From positions 186,001-250,000 of the forward strand of contig NZ_CP014168.1 of NCBI RefSeq assembly GCF_001717955.1: a stretch of 64,000 bases of DNA, in the 5' to 3' direction. This document shows, one piece after another, positions 8,139 to 16,686 of this stretch (position 1 is its first letter; each line of letters begins with the position of its first letter). Position numbers and translations under genes: made by a program. The stretch is from Sphingomonas panacis (lineage in GTDB: Bacteria; Pseudomonadota; Alphaproteobacteria; Sphingomonadales; Sphingomonadaceae). Below the pieces are notes generated by a model, which saw only the letters and a program-made list of their open reading frames with translations, ran no database searches and was not told the DNA's origin.

Positions 8139-8609
8139 TCACCCACCCCGCTCCTTCACCGTCTCCATCGCCACGAACGTCGACGTGCTCTCGACATGCG
8201 GCAGGCTCGAGATCTTCTCCCCCAGCACGATGCGGTAGCGGCGGATGTCGGCGGTGCGGACCTTCAGCAGATAGTCGAAGCTGCTCGCGATCATGTGGCA
8301 TTCCTCGACCTCGGGGATGCGGCGCACGGCGGCGTTGAAATCGCGCAGCGCCGCCTCGCGGGTGTCGGACAGTTTGACCTCGGCGAAGGCGACGTGATCG
8401 AGGCCGAGCCGTGCCGGATCGACGATCGCGCGGAAGCCGCGGATCACGCGCGCGGCGATCAGCCGGCGCAGCCGCGCTTGCGTGGGCGATTTGGACAGGC
8501 CGATGCGCTGGGCGAGATCGGTGACGGTCATCCGCCCGTCCTCGACCAGCGCCGCGACGATGCGGTGATCGAACTCGTCCAGATCAACTGTTTCGGGTCG
8601 CTTTTCCAT
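8139..8609 (-). CDS. Lrp/AsnC-family regulator, probably of putA
   Basis: This 156-residue protein has an N-terminal helix-turn-helix (LDEFDHRIVAALVEDGRMTV, then LAQRIGLSKSPTQARLRRL) and a C-terminal RAM effector domain (VAFAEVKLSDTREAALRDF, then EVEECHMIASSFDYLLKVR). It is transcribed divergently from putA across 98 bases. In alphaproteobacteria an Lrp-type protein (PutR/BldR type) divergent from putA commonly activates it in response to proline. That role here is inferred from position and family. The PutA protein itself lacks a DNA-binding domain, which fits regulation by a separate factor. Confidence 0.9.
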   Translation of the reverse strand: MEKRPETVDLDEFDHRIVAALVEDGRMTVTDLAQRIGLSKSPTQARLRRLIAARVIRGFRAIVDPARLGLDHVAFAEVKLSDTREAALRDFNAAVRRIPEVEECHMIASSFDYLLKVRTADIRRYRIVLGEKISSLPHVESTSTFVAMETVKERGG

Positions 8610-8707
8610 CCGTTTCGCCTGCCATGTCGCCTGACAAAAGTCGATCCGGTATGATCCTGCCGCAAGATCGGTCGAAACGCTGCCCTCGCCTTTGCTACAT
8701 TTGCGTC

Positions 8708-11700
8708 ATGACGACGCCCCCGCCCTTCGCCGCCTTCGCGCCCCCGATCCGCCCCGCCACGCCGCTGCGCGCCCGCATCACCGCCGCCTATCGCCACGAC
8801 GAGGCCGAGGCGCTCGCGCCCCTGATCGCCGCCGCCACGCTCGACGAGACGACGCGCGCGGCGGTGCGCGAGACCGCGCGCACGCTCGTCACCACGCTGC
8901 GCGCGCAGAAGCGCGGCAGCGGGGTCGAGGGGCTGGTGCAGGAATATGCGCTGTCGAGCCAGGAAGGCGTCGCTTTGATGTGCCTCGCCGAAGCGCTGCT
9001 GCGCATTCCCGATGACGCCACGCGCGACGCGCTGATCCGCGACAAGATCGCCGATGGCGATTGGGGCGCGCATCTCGGCGGGGGCAAGTCGCTGTTCGTC
9101 AACGCCGCGACCTGGGGGCTGGTCGTCACCGGCAGGCTGGTCGGCAGCGTCGATGATCGCGGGCTCGGCGCGGCGCTCACGCGGCTGGTGGCGCGCGCGG
9201 GCGAGCCGGTGATCCGGCGCGGGGTCGATCTGGCGATGCGGATGATGGGCGAGCAATTCGTCACCGGCGAGACGATCGACGAGGCGCTGCGCCGGGCGCG
9301 GACGATGGGGGCGAAGGGCTTCGGCTACAGCTACGACATGCTCGGCGAGGCGGCGACCACCGCCGCCGACGCGGCGCGCTATTTCACCGATTACGAGCGC
9401 GCGATCCATGCGATCGGCACCGCATCGGCCGGGCGCGGCGTGTATGGCGGGCCGGGCATCTCGATCAAATTGTCGGCGCTTCACCCGCGCTACGTGCGGG
9501 CGCAGGCGGGGCGCGTGATGGCCGAGCTGCTGCCGCGCGTGACCGATCTGGCGCGGCTCGCCAAGCGCTATGACATCGGCTTCAACATCGATGCGGAGGA
9601 GGCCGACCGGCTGGAGCTGTCGCTCGATCTGCTCGAAAGCCTCGCGCTCGACCCCGATCTCGCCGGGTGGAACGGGCTTGGCTTCGTGGTGCAGGGTTAT
9701 GGCAAGCGCTGCCCGTTCGTGATCGACTGGATCGTCGATCTGGCGCGGCGCGCACAGCGGCGGATCATGGTGCGGCTGGTCAAGGGCGCCTATTGGGACG
9801 CCGAGATCAAGCGCGCTCAGGTCGACGGGCTGGCGGATTTCCCGGTGTATACGCGCAAGGTGCATACCGATGTCGCGTATATCGCCTGCGCGCGAAAGCT
9901 GCTCGCGGCGCGCGACGCGGTGTTCCCGCAATTCGCCACGCACAATGCGCAGACGCTGGCGACGATCTACCATCTCGCCGGGCCGGATTTCGTGGTGGGC
10001 GATTACGAATTCCAGTGCCTGCACGGCATGGGCGAGCCACTCTACGAACAGGTGGTCGGCGCGGACAAGCTCGGCCGGCCGTGCCGAGTCTATGCGCCGG
10101 TCGGCACGCATGAGACGTTGCTCGCGTATCTGGTACGGCGGCTGCTGGAGAATGGCGCCAATTCGTCGTTCGTCAACCGGATCAACGATGCTTCGGTGCC
10201 GATCGACGCGATGATCGCCGATCCGGTCGAGGTCGTGCGGGCGATGCCGCAGCCGGGGACGCGCCACGACCAGATCGCTTTGCCGTCCGCGCTCTATCCC
10301 GATCGCGCCAATTCGCGCGGGCTGGACCTCAGCGACGAGAGCGCGCTTGCCACGCTCGAAGCCGCTCTACTGGAGAGCGCCGCGACCGGCTGGATCGCCG
10401 CGCCGCCCGGTGGCGAGGGCGTGGCGCGCCCGGTGTGCAACCCCGCCGACGCGCGCGACGTGGTCGGCACGGTGTTCGAACCCTCGGCCGCGCAGGCGCA
10501 AGCCGCCGCGACCCGCGCCGCCACCTCGACTTGGGGCGCGGTGCCGGTCGCCGAGCGCGCGGCGATCCTCGACCGTGCCGCCGAGGCGTTGCAGGCGCGG
10601 ATGCCGGTGCTGCTCGGGCTGATCGTGCGCGAGGCGGGCAAGTCGCTGCCAAACGCGATCGCCGAGGTGCGCGAGGCCATCGACTTCCTGCACTATTACG
10701 CCGCGCAGGCGCGCGCCACGTTCGGCGCGGAGCAGGCGCCGCTTGGGCCGGTGGTGTGCATCAGCCCGTGGAACTTCCCGCTGGCGATCTTCACCGGGCA
10801 GGTCGCCGCCGCGCTCGCCGCCGGCAATCCGGTACTCGCCAAGCCCGCCGAGGAAACCCCGCTGATCGCGGCGGAGGCGGTGCGGTTGCTCCATGCCGCC
10901 GGGGTGCCAGGCGATGCGCTGCAGTTGCTGCCCGGCGACGGCGCGATCGGCGCTGCTTTGGTCGCCGCGCAGGAGACGGCTGGGGTGGTGTTCACCGGAT
11001 CGACGGATGTGGCGCGGCTGATCCAGCGCCAGCTTGCCACGCGGCTGTCACCATCGGGCAAGCCGATCCCGCTGATCGCCGAGACCGGCGGGCAGAATGC
11101 GATGATCGTCGATTCGTCCGCGCTCGCCGAGCAGGTGGTGGCGGATGTGCTCGCCTCGGCGTTCGACAGCGCGGGGCAGCGGTGTTCGGCGCTGCGCATC
11201 CTGTGCCTGCAGGAGGAGGTCGCCGATCGCACGCTGGCGATGCTGAAAGGTGCGCTCGCCGAGCTGACGCTCGGCCGCACCGACGCGCTCGCAGTCGATA
11301 TCGGCCCGGTCATCACCGCCGAGGCGCAAGGCGGGATCACCCAGCATATCGAGGCGATGCGCGCGCGCGGCCATGCCGTCACGCAAGCGCCGCTGCCAGT
11401 GGCGACTGCGCACGGCACGTTCGTCGCGCCGACGATCATCGAGATCGACCGGATCGCCGATGTCGAGCGTGAGGTGTTCGGCCCGGTGCTGCACGTGCTG
11501 CGGTTCCGGCGCGAGCGGCTGGGCGCGCTGGTCGAGGCGATCAACGCGACCGGCTATGGCCTCACCTTCGGGTTGCACACGCGGCTCGACGCGACCGTCG
11601 CCGAGGTGACGGCGCGGGTGCGGGCGGGCAATCTGTACGTGAACCGCAACGTCATCGGCGCGGTGGTCGGCGTGCAGCCGTTCGGCGGGCGCGGGCTTTC

Positions 11701-12304
11701 CGGCACCGGGCCGAAGGCGGGCGGGCCGCTGTATCTCGGGCGGCTGGCGCAGGTGGCGCCGGATGTCGCCGAACATAGCGGGCAGATCCCGGCGCCTCTG
11801 CGCGACTTCGCCGACTGGCTGGCGGCGCGCGGCGATGCGCGCGGGGCGGCAAAGGCGCTGCGCTACGGCGCGGCGTCGGCGCTTGGCGTCGAGCGCGCGT
11901 TGCCGGGGCCGGTCGGCGAGCGCAACCTCTACGCGCTGCACCCGCGCGGTGCCGTGCTGCTCAGGCCGGCGAGCGAGGCCGGGCTGATCGAACAGATGGC
12001 GGCGGTGCTGGCGACGGGCAATCGCGGCGTGGTCGCGGGGATGGCGCTTCCCGCCGGGCTGCCGGCGAGTGTCGCGGCGATGTTTGGTGGCGGGGATGCG
12101 GCGTATGCGGTCGCGCTGGTCGAGGGTGATCCGGGCGAGACGCTCGCCAGCGTGGCGGCGCTCGATGGCGCGATCGTGCCGGTCCACCGCGCCGACCCTG
12201 CCCGCCCGCTCGCGTATGATCCGGTGTGGCTGGTCGAGGAGGTTTCGACCTCGATCAACACGACGGCGGCTGGCGGCAATGCGAGCCTGATGGCGATCGG
12301 CTGA
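8708..12304 (+). CDS. putA: bifunctional proline dehydrogenase / L-glutamate gamma-semialdehyde dehydrogenase
   Basis: This 1198-residue enzyme oxidises proline to glutamate in two steps. The proline dehydrogenase barrel spans about residues 90-470 (MGAKGFGYSYDMLGEAATT, YGGPGISIKLSALHPRY, FNIDAEEADRLELSLDLLE, QGYGKRCPFVIDW). The aldehyde dehydrogenase domain follows, with Glu 792 in IAETGGQNA and the catalytic Cys 826 in SAGQRCSALRI. A C-terminal extension to residue 1198 matches the long PutA type. There is no N-terminal ribbon-helix-helix, so this PutA is not its own repressor. ATG 8708 is preferred, since the 28-residue upstream extension is atypical. The divergent Lrp-type gene probably controls it. 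Confidence 0.97.
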   Translation: MTTPPPFAAFAPPIRPATPLRARITAAYRHDEAEALAPLIAAATLDETTRAAVRETARTLVTTLRAQKRGSGVEGLVQEYALSSQEGVALMCLAEALLRIPDDATRDALIRDKIADGDWGAHLGGGKSLFVNAATWGLVVTGRLVGSVDDRGLGAALTRLVARAGEPVIRRGVDLAMRMMGEQFVTGETIDEALRRARTMGAKGFGYSYDMLGEAATTAADAARYFTDYERAIHAIGTASAGRGVYGGPGISIKLSALHPRYVRAQAGRVMAELLPRVTDLARLAKRYDIGFNIDAEEADRLELSLDLLESLALDPDLAGWNGLGFVVQGYGKRCPFVIDWIVDLARRAQRRIMVRLVKGAYWDAEIKRAQVDGLADFPVYTRKVHTDVAYIACARKLLAARDAVFPQFATHNAQTLATIYHLAGPDFVVGDYEFQCLHGMGEPLYEQVVGADKLGRPCRVYAPVGTHETLLAYLVRRLLENGANSSFVNRINDASVPIDAMIADPVEVVRAMPQPGTRHDQIALPSALYPDRANSRGLDLSDESALATLEAALLESAATGWIAAPPGGEGVARPVCNPADARDVVGTVFEPSAAQAQAAATRAATSTWGAVPVAERAAILDRAAEALQARMPVLLGLIVREAGKSLPNAIAEVREAIDFLHYYAAQARATFGAEQAPLGPVVCISPWNFPLAIFTGQVAAALAAGNPVLAKPAEETPLIAAEAVRLLHAAGVPGDALQLLPGDGAIGAALVAAQETAGVVFTGSTDVARLIQRQLATRLSPSGKPIPLIAETGGQNAMIVDSSALAEQVVADVLASAFDSAGQRCSALRILCLQEEVADRTLAMLKGALAELTLGRTDALAVDIGPVITAEAQGGITQHIEAMRARGHAVTQAPLPVATAHGTFVAPTIIEIDRIADVEREVFGPVLHVLRFRRERLGALVEAINATGYGLTFGLHTRLDATVAEVTARVRAGNLYVNRNVIGAVVGVQPFGGRGLSGTGPKAGGPLYLGRLAQVAPDVAEHSGQIPAPLRDFADWLAARGDARGAAKALRYGAASALGVERALPGPVGERNLYALHPRGAVLLRPASEAGLIEQMAAVLATGNRGVVAGMALPAGLPASVAAMFGGGDAAYAVALVEGDPGETLASVAALDGAIVPVHRADPARPLAYDPVWLVEEVSTSINTTAAGGNASLMAIG

Positions 12305-12309
12305 TCCTC

Positions 12310-12398
12310 CGTCGCCCCGGCGGAGGCCGGGGCCGCTGCGCAGTTTGGCGGGCCGGGTGCCCCTACCCCCAGCGGCCCCGGCCTTCGCCGGGGCGACG
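12310..12398. repeat. long inverted repeat (CGTCGCCCCGGC family)
   Basis: Arms of 29 bases at 12310-12338 and 12370-12398 are complementary except for one position, with a 31-base loop. It lies five bases after the putA stop. The same CGTCGCCCC-type arm ends recur at 41852-41932 and 61303-61330. It could act as a terminator-like stem or mRNA 3' end protector, and it is a member of a dispersed palindromic family. Confidence 0.85.
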
Positions 12399-12458
12399 AT
12401 CATGGCGAGCAGGCGGTTCCCTTTTCCGGCCTGCGTGCCCATATACACCGCACCGGCA

Positions 12459-12508
12459 CGCCCGCGTGACAGACGGGCGGCCTTTCGCGGGAGCCGAGTC
12501 CCGCCCGT
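12459..12508 (+). promoter_or_regulatory. leader with mutually exclusive hairpins before the DHA2 exporter gene
   Basis: CGCCCG (12459-12464) can pair with CGGGCG (12474-12479), leaving GCGGGA (12487-12492) to pair with TCCCGC (12499-12504). Alternatively ACGGGCGG (12473-12480) pairs with CCGCCCGT (12501-12508), which excludes both. The start codon is 16 bases downstream. Two competing folds of this kind are typical of attenuators and riboswitches, but GC-rich sequence makes chance pairing common. Confidence 0.35.
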
Positions 12509-12524
12509 TCAACGAAGTAGCCTT

Positions 12525-14075
12525 ATGTCCCTTCTCCCCTTTTCCGGTCAGCCGGCGCAGCGCCCGAGGCGGCGCGGGGTCGCCTCGGTCAACGCCGAGG
12601 TGCGCGACGGCATCGTTCCGGCGGCGGGGTCGCTTACCAAGACGCAGGATCTGGGGCCGGCGGTATCGGGGCAGAATTACCGGCTGGTCGCGCTGATCAT
12701 CGCCAGCGCGTTGTTCATGGAATTCGTCGACGCGACCGTGCTCGCGACCGCGCTGCCGACGATGGCGCGCGATTTCGGGGTGCGCGCGCCCGAGATGAGC
12801 ATCGCGCTCACCTCGTATCTGCTCGCGCTGGCGATCTTCATTCCGGCCTCGGGCGTGCTGGCGGATCGCTATGGCTCGCGCACCGTGTTCCGCGCCGCGA
12901 TCCTGCTGTTCATGGCCGGCAGCCTCGCCTGCGGCCAGTCGCGCACGCTCGAGATGATCGTGGTGTCGCGCTTCGTGCAGGGCATCGGGGGCGCGATGAT
13001 GATTCCGGTCGGGCGGCTGGTGCTGCTGCGCTCGGTCGCCAAGCAGGACATGGTCAACGCGATGTCGTGGCTGCTGGTGCCCGCGCTGATCGGCCCGATC
13101 ATCGGCCCGCCGCTCGGCGGGTTCATCGTCACCTATCTCGACTGGCGCTGGATCTTCTACATCAACCTGCCGGTGGGTGTGCTCGGGGTGTGGCTGGTCG
13201 GGCGCTTCATCGCCAACATCAAGGAGGATGAGCCGGCGCCATTCGACGTGCGCGGCTTCGTGCTGAGCGGGCTGTCGCTCGGCTGCCTGCTGTTCGGGTT
13301 CGAGATGGTCAGCCGCCCCGGCGAAGGCGGCACCGCGGCGGTGCTGGTCGCGATCGGCGTCGTGGCGGGCGGGCTCTACATCCGCCACGCGCGCGGCCGC
13401 GAGGGCGCGATCCTCGATCTTTCGCTGATGCGCGATCCGACCTTCCGCCTGTCGGTGATCGCGGGATCGATCACGCGAATCACGCAAGGGGCGCAGCCGT
13501 TCCTGCTGCCGCTGATGATGCAGGTCGGCTTCGGCTTCTCCGCCGCGCGCAGCGGCACGATCACGGTGGCGACCGCGATCGGATCGCTGGCGATGAAGGG
13601 CCTCGCGCAGCGCGTGCTGCGCCGGCTCGGCTTCCGCCGCGCGCTGATCTGGAACGGCGTGCTGGCGACCACGGGCTATGCGATGTGCGGGCTGTTCCGG
13701 CCGAGCTGGCCGGTGTGGGCGATGTTCGGGATGCTCGCGATCTCGGGCTTCTTCATGTCGTTCCAGTTCACCGCCTACAACACGATCGCCTATGACGGGG
13801 TCGACAAGCGCCACATGAGCAGCGCGACGGCGTTCTATTCGACCTTCCAGCAACTGATGCTCTCGCTCGGCATCTGCGTCGCGGCGATCGCGCTGCATCT
13901 GGCGATGGTGGCGAACGGCCATGCGACGCCGGCGCTCGACGATTTCTCGATCGCCTTCTGGGTCGTGACCTCGATTTCGCTGAGCGCGACCTTGTGGAAC
14001 GTGCGTTTCGCGCGCGATGCCGGCGCGGAGATCAGCGGGCATGTCGAGCCGGAGGTGGAGAAGGCCGCGGCTTGA
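12525..14075 (+). CDS. MFS exporter, DHA2 (EmrB/QacA) family
   Basis: This 516-residue transporter has a roughly 60-residue cytoplasmic N-terminus followed by about 14 hydrophobic segments. The DHA2 signatures are clear: EFVDATVLATALPTMARDFG in the first helix, LADRYGSRTVFRAA as motif A, and the DWRWIFYINLPVGVLG segment typical of drug:H+ antiporters of this family. It probably exports a toxic or amphipathic compound across the inner membrane. No membrane-fusion partner gene is adjacent. ATG 12525 begins the expected N-terminus; an in-frame open region extends upstream through the repeat and leader but is not conserved-looking. The preceding leader may regulate it. Confidence 0.92.
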   Translation: MSLLPFSGQPAQRPRRRGVASVNAEVRDGIVPAAGSLTKTQDLGPAVSGQNYRLVALIIASALFMEFVDATVLATALPTMARDFGVRAPEMSIALTSYLLALAIFIPASGVLADRYGSRTVFRAAILLFMAGSLACGQSRTLEMIVVSRFVQGIGGAMMIPVGRLVLLRSVAKQDMVNAMSWLLVPALIGPIIGPPLGGFIVTYLDWRWIFYINLPVGVLGVWLVGRFIANIKEDEPAPFDVRGFVLSGLSLGCLLFGFEMVSRPGEGGTAAVLVAIGVVAGGLYIRHARGREGAILDLSLMRDPTFRLSVIAGSITRITQGAQPFLLPLMMQVGFGFSAARSGTITVATAIGSLAMKGLAQRVLRRLGFRRALIWNGVLATTGYAMCGLFRPSWPVWAMFGMLAISGFFMSFQFTAYNTIAYDGVDKRHMSSATAFYSTFQQLMLSLGICVAAIALHLAMVANGHATPALDDFSIAFWVVTSISLSATLWNVRFARDAGAEISGHVEPEVEKAAA

Positions 14076-14106
14076 AGCGTTCTTCTTCGCCGATGGGTGA
14101 AAACTC

Positions 14107-14187
14107 CGGTCGCCCTGAGCTTGTCGAAGGGCGTGCCACAGGCGCTCCGCCCGGATCACGTGCTTCGACGGGCTCAGCACGAACGGG
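14107..14187. repeat. intergenic palindrome, GAACGG family, copy 1
   Basis: Left arm CCGGTCGCCCTGAGC and right arm GCTCAGCACGAACGGG flank a variable centre. It sits between the convergent MFS and MarR genes and could terminate both. It is the first of twelve copies in the window. Confidence 0.8.
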
Positions 14188-14201
14188 GAGGCGGCAAACC
14201 G

Positions 14202-14693
14202 TTACTCGCCGCCGAGCATGCCGATCCGCTTGCGCTCCTCGGCCGGGATCAGCCCTTCGAGCACCGCCCAGAAACCGCCCACCGCCGCCTGCCCCGCGCT
14301 TGCGTAGGCGGCGGACAGCCGTTCGCGCAGCGCGTCGAACAATTCGGTTTCGAGCCGGCGTCCGGTCTCGCTCAGCCGCAACAGCCGCTGGCGGCGGTCG
14401 CGTTCGCCGGGGCGCATCTCGACCAGTTCGCGCTCGATCAGTTCGTTGAGAACGCGGCCGAGCGATTGCTTGGTAATCGCCAGCAGGCCGAGCAACTGGC
14501 TCACGGTAAGATCGGGCTGGCGGGCGATGAAATACAGCGCACGGTGATGCGCGCGCCCCAATCCCTGGTCCGCCAATCCTTGATCGATGGTGCGCGTCAG
14601 GTGGCTGTTTCCGAAGTACAAAAGCTCGAGCCCGCGCCGAAGCTCGGGTTCGCGCAGGAAAAGCGGCGACGCGGCGGTGTTCTGGCCAGCCAT
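14202..14693 (-). CDS. MarR-family transcriptional regulator
   Basis: This 163-residue protein has the MarR winged helix: LGRAHHRALYFIARQPDLTV, then LLGLLAITKQSLGRVLNELI and the beta-wing GERDRRQRLLRLSETG. It is divergent from the branched-chain aminotransferase gene across 71 bases that contain a perfect AACCCT-ATC-AGGGTT dyad. The pairing of a MarR protein of this type (PetP-like in length and motif spacing) with ilvE recurs in alphaproteobacteria. It probably represses itself or ilvE. ATG 14693 is chosen; an in-frame start seven codons upstream is possible. Confidence 0.88.
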   Translation of the reverse strand: MAGQNTAASPLFLREPELRRGLELLYFGNSHLTRTIDQGLADQGLGRAHHRALYFIARQPDLTVSQLLGLLAITKQSLGRVLNELIERELVEMRPGERDRRQRLLRLSETGRRLETELFDALRERLSAAYASAGQAAVGGFWAVLEGLIPAEERKRIGMLGGE

Positions 14694-14712
14694 GTTGACC
14701 GGATTTGACCGC

Positions 14713-14727
14713 AACCCTATCAGGGTT
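14713..14727. promoter_or_regulatory. candidate MarR operator between divergent genes
   Basis: AACCCT-ATC-AGGGTT is a perfect 6-bp dyad in the 71-base gap between the MarR gene and ilvE. MarR proteins bind such short palindromes, usually beside their own promoter. The AT-rich TTGTATCAAATTGTA just downstream may be promoter sequence. Confidence 0.4.
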
Positions 14728-14764
14728 CAACCCCCAAGTTGTATCAAATTGTACGAAGGTTGCG

Positions 14765-15892
14765 ATGACCGATCTGACTCTCGACCCTGCCGATCGGATC
14801 GCCGCCGACGCGCCGACCTTCACCTTTGAACGCAACGCCAGCCCGATCGAGGCGAACGAGCGCGCCCGGCTGCTGGAGAACCCCGGCTTCGGGCGCGTCT
14901 TCACCGATCATATGGCGATGATCCGCTACAGCGAGGAAAAGGGCTGGCACGACGCGAAGATCGTGCCGCGCGCGCCGTTCCAGATGGATGGCGCCTCGTC
15001 GGTGCTGCATTACGCGCAGGAAATCTTCGAGGGCATGAAGGCCTACCGCCTTGCCGACGGCAGCACCGCGCTGTTCCGGCCCGAGGCGAACGCGCGCCGT
15101 TTCCGCGACTCCGCGATCCGCATGGCGATGGAGCCGCTACCCGAAGACCTGTTCCTCGCCTCGGTGCGCGAGCTCGTCAAAATCGAGCAGGACTGGATTC
15201 CCGAGGCCGAGGGCGGATCGCTGTATCTGCGCCCGTTCATGATCGCGAGCGAAGTGTTCCTCGGCGTGAAGCCGTCGTCCGAGTACCTCTACGCGGTGAT
15301 CGCCTCGTCGGTTGGCGCCTATTTCAAGGCCGGCGCCGGTGCGGTGTCGCTGTGGGTCTCGCAGGATTACACGCGCGCGGCGCCGGGCGGCACGGGTGCG
15401 GCCAAGTGCGGTGGCAATTACGCCTCCAGCCTGGTCGCGCAGGCCGAGGCGACGCGCAAGGGCTGCGACCAGGTGCTGTTCCTCGACGCGGTCGAGCGCC
15501 GCTGGATCGAGGAACTCGGCGGCATGAACATCTTCTTCGTGTTCGACGACGGCACGCTGGCGACCCCGCCGCTGACCGGCACGATCCTGCCCGGCATCAC
15601 CCGCGATTCGATCATCACGATGGCGCGCGACATGGGCCTCACCGTGCGCGAGGAGCCCTATGCGATCGACCAGTGCCGCGCCGACGCCGAGAGCGGCCGA
15701 CTGCGCGAGGCGTTCGCCTGCGGCACCGCCGCCGTGGTCGCGCCGATCGGCATGATGAAGATGGCCGACGGCGACTTCACGATCGGCAGCGGCGGCCCCG
15801 GCCAGACGACGATGCGAATCCGCGACGCGCTGACCAGCGTGCAGCGCGGCAAGCTGCCCGACCCGCGCGGCTGGGTCGAACAGATCGCCTGA
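14765..15892 (+). CDS. ilvE: branched-chain amino acid aminotransferase
   Basis: This 375-residue class IV PLP aminotransferase interconverts Leu, Ile and Val with their 2-keto acids using glutamate/2-oxoglutarate. Motifs of the long (eukaryote-like, IlvE2) subgroup are visible: VLHYAQEIFEGMKAYR, RPEANARRF, GTGAAKCGGNYASSL containing the PLP lysine, EELGGMNIFFV, LTGTILPGITRDS and FACGTAAVVAPIG. ATG 14765 overlaps no other gene, and an in-frame ATG 20 codons upstream lies in the promoter region and is rejected. It is divergent from a MarR regulator. It ends 70 bases before tRNA-Gln. Confidence 0.95.
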   Translation: MTDLTLDPADRIAADAPTFTFERNASPIEANERARLLENPGFGRVFTDHMAMIRYSEEKGWHDAKIVPRAPFQMDGASSVLHYAQEIFEGMKAYRLADGSTALFRPEANARRFRDSAIRMAMEPLPEDLFLASVRELVKIEQDWIPEAEGGSLYLRPFMIASEVFLGVKPSSEYLYAVIASSVGAYFKAGAGAVSLWVSQDYTRAAPGGTGAAKCGGNYASSLVAQAEATRKGCDQVLFLDAVERRWIEELGGMNIFFVFDDGTLATPPLTGTILPGITRDSIITMARDMGLTVREEPYAIDQCRADAESGRLREAFACGTAAVVAPIGMMKMADGDFTIGSGGPGQTTMRIRDALTSVQRGKLPDPRGWVEQIA

Positions 15893-15962
15893 TCGGAGCG
15901 GCCCTTCACAAAAGGGTCTTTCCACCGGCGGATGCTGCGCCTAAAGGCCTGCGTTCGCGCGT

Positions 15963-16037
15963 TGGGGCGTCGCCAAGTGGTAAGGCAGCGGCTTTTGGTG
16001 CCGCCATTCGCAGGTTCGAATCCTGCCGCCCCAGCCA
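15963..16037 (+). tRNA. tRNA-Gln (anticodon TTG)
   Basis: The acceptor stem TGGGGCG (15963-15969) pairs with CGCCCCA (16027-16033), followed by discriminator G and an encoded CCA (16035-16037). The anticodon stem GCGGC/GCCGC encloses the loop TTTTGGT with anticodon TTG, and the T arm is GCAGG-TTCGAAT-CCTGC. All arms fold without mismatch. It reads CAA and probably CAG by wobble. Confidence 0.97.
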
Positions 16038-16043
16038 GCACGG

Positions 16044-16358
16044 TCACACCGGCATGTCATCGCGGAAGCGGTCGATCCGGTGCATGCGCTCGTGCAGGAT
16101 CGTGACGATGCCGACCGCGCCGTCGGGCAGTACGCGCCAGTAGATGTAATGGTGTTCGTACCGGCAATAGAAGCCGTCCACGCCAAGCTCGCGCGGCACC
16201 GCGCGCCAGACCAGACGGCGGGCGGCGATGTCGTCAAAGCACGCGAAAAGGCCGCGGAGATACAGGTCGGCCTGGACGTCGCCCCATGTGTCCCGCGTAT
16301 AGGTGTAGATGTCGTCGAGCCGCCTGTCCGCAGCCTCCTGAATACGCCATGCCGCCAC
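16044..16358 (-). CDS. parE: ParE-type toxin, RelE/ParE superfamily
   Basis: This 104-residue protein has the ParE pattern: the N-terminal AADRRLDDIYTYTRDTWG helix pair, a central GLFACFDDIA helix, the FYCRYEHHYIYWRVLPDG strands and the C-terminal VTILHERMHRIDRF. ParE toxins usually poison DNA gyrase. It starts at GTG 16358, six bases after the ParD stop, and ends seven bases from the tRNA-Gln CCA on the opposite strand. With the upstream antitoxin it forms a complete addiction module next to a tRNA, a common insertion neighbourhood, though no integrase or attachment repeat is seen. Confidence 0.9.
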   Translation of the reverse strand: MAAWRIQEAADRRLDDIYTYTRDTWGDVQADLYLRGLFACFDDIAARRLVWRAVPRELGVDGFYCRYEHHYIYWRVLPDGAVGIVTILHERMHRIDRFRDDMPV

Positions 16359-16364
16359 GGCGGT

Positions 16365-16610
16365 TCAGCGCCGCGCGTTGCGCGCGATCACCGTCTCTGC
16401 GTCAAGCGCATGATAACCCGTGTCGGGCGCGGCGAATGCCGCCGCGAGTTCGGCCTTGAGGACAGTGAAGCGCTCCGCTTCCACGCGCGCCTTGTCGCGC
16501 CGAATCAGATCGCGGACATATTCGCTGACGTTTTCATAGGTGCCGGACTCGCCCACGCTGTCGGCGACGAAATCGCCGAGCGCACCGCTGACGCGGACAT
16601 TGAGAGTCAT
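16365..16610 (-). CDS. parD: ParD-type antitoxin
   Basis: This 81-residue protein begins MTLNVRVSGALGDFVADSV and continues GTYENVSEYVRDLIRRDKAR, the ribbon-helix-helix DNA-binding arrangement of CopG/ParD antitoxins. The C-terminal tail after residue 50 would wrap the toxin. It is encoded immediately before parE on the same strand, the standard antitoxin-first order, and probably represses the pair. A larger open frame runs upstream of ATG 16610 into the LysR gene and is a shadow. Confidence 0.9.
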   Translation of the reverse strand: MTLNVRVSGALGDFVADSVGESGTYENVSEYVRDLIRRDKARVEAERFTVLKAELAAAFAAPDTGYHALDAETVIARNARR

Positions 16611-16686
16611 CGGTTTCCGCACTGAGCGCCTCCACGATCCTCCGCAAGATACGGGATAGTGCGGACAGGGGCAACGCTTTGGACGT

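Noticed and set aside
8528..10267. Long open frame of 579 codons on the minus strand, opposite putA
   Set aside because: It is antisense to a clearly conserved gene, composed of low-complexity Arg/Ala/His-rich sequence, and begins inside the Lrp gene. High GC content opens such frames.
15963..16610. Integration site at the tRNA-Gln gene
   Set aside because: A toxin-antitoxin pair abuts the tRNA, but there is no integrase and no duplicated tRNA end within the window.
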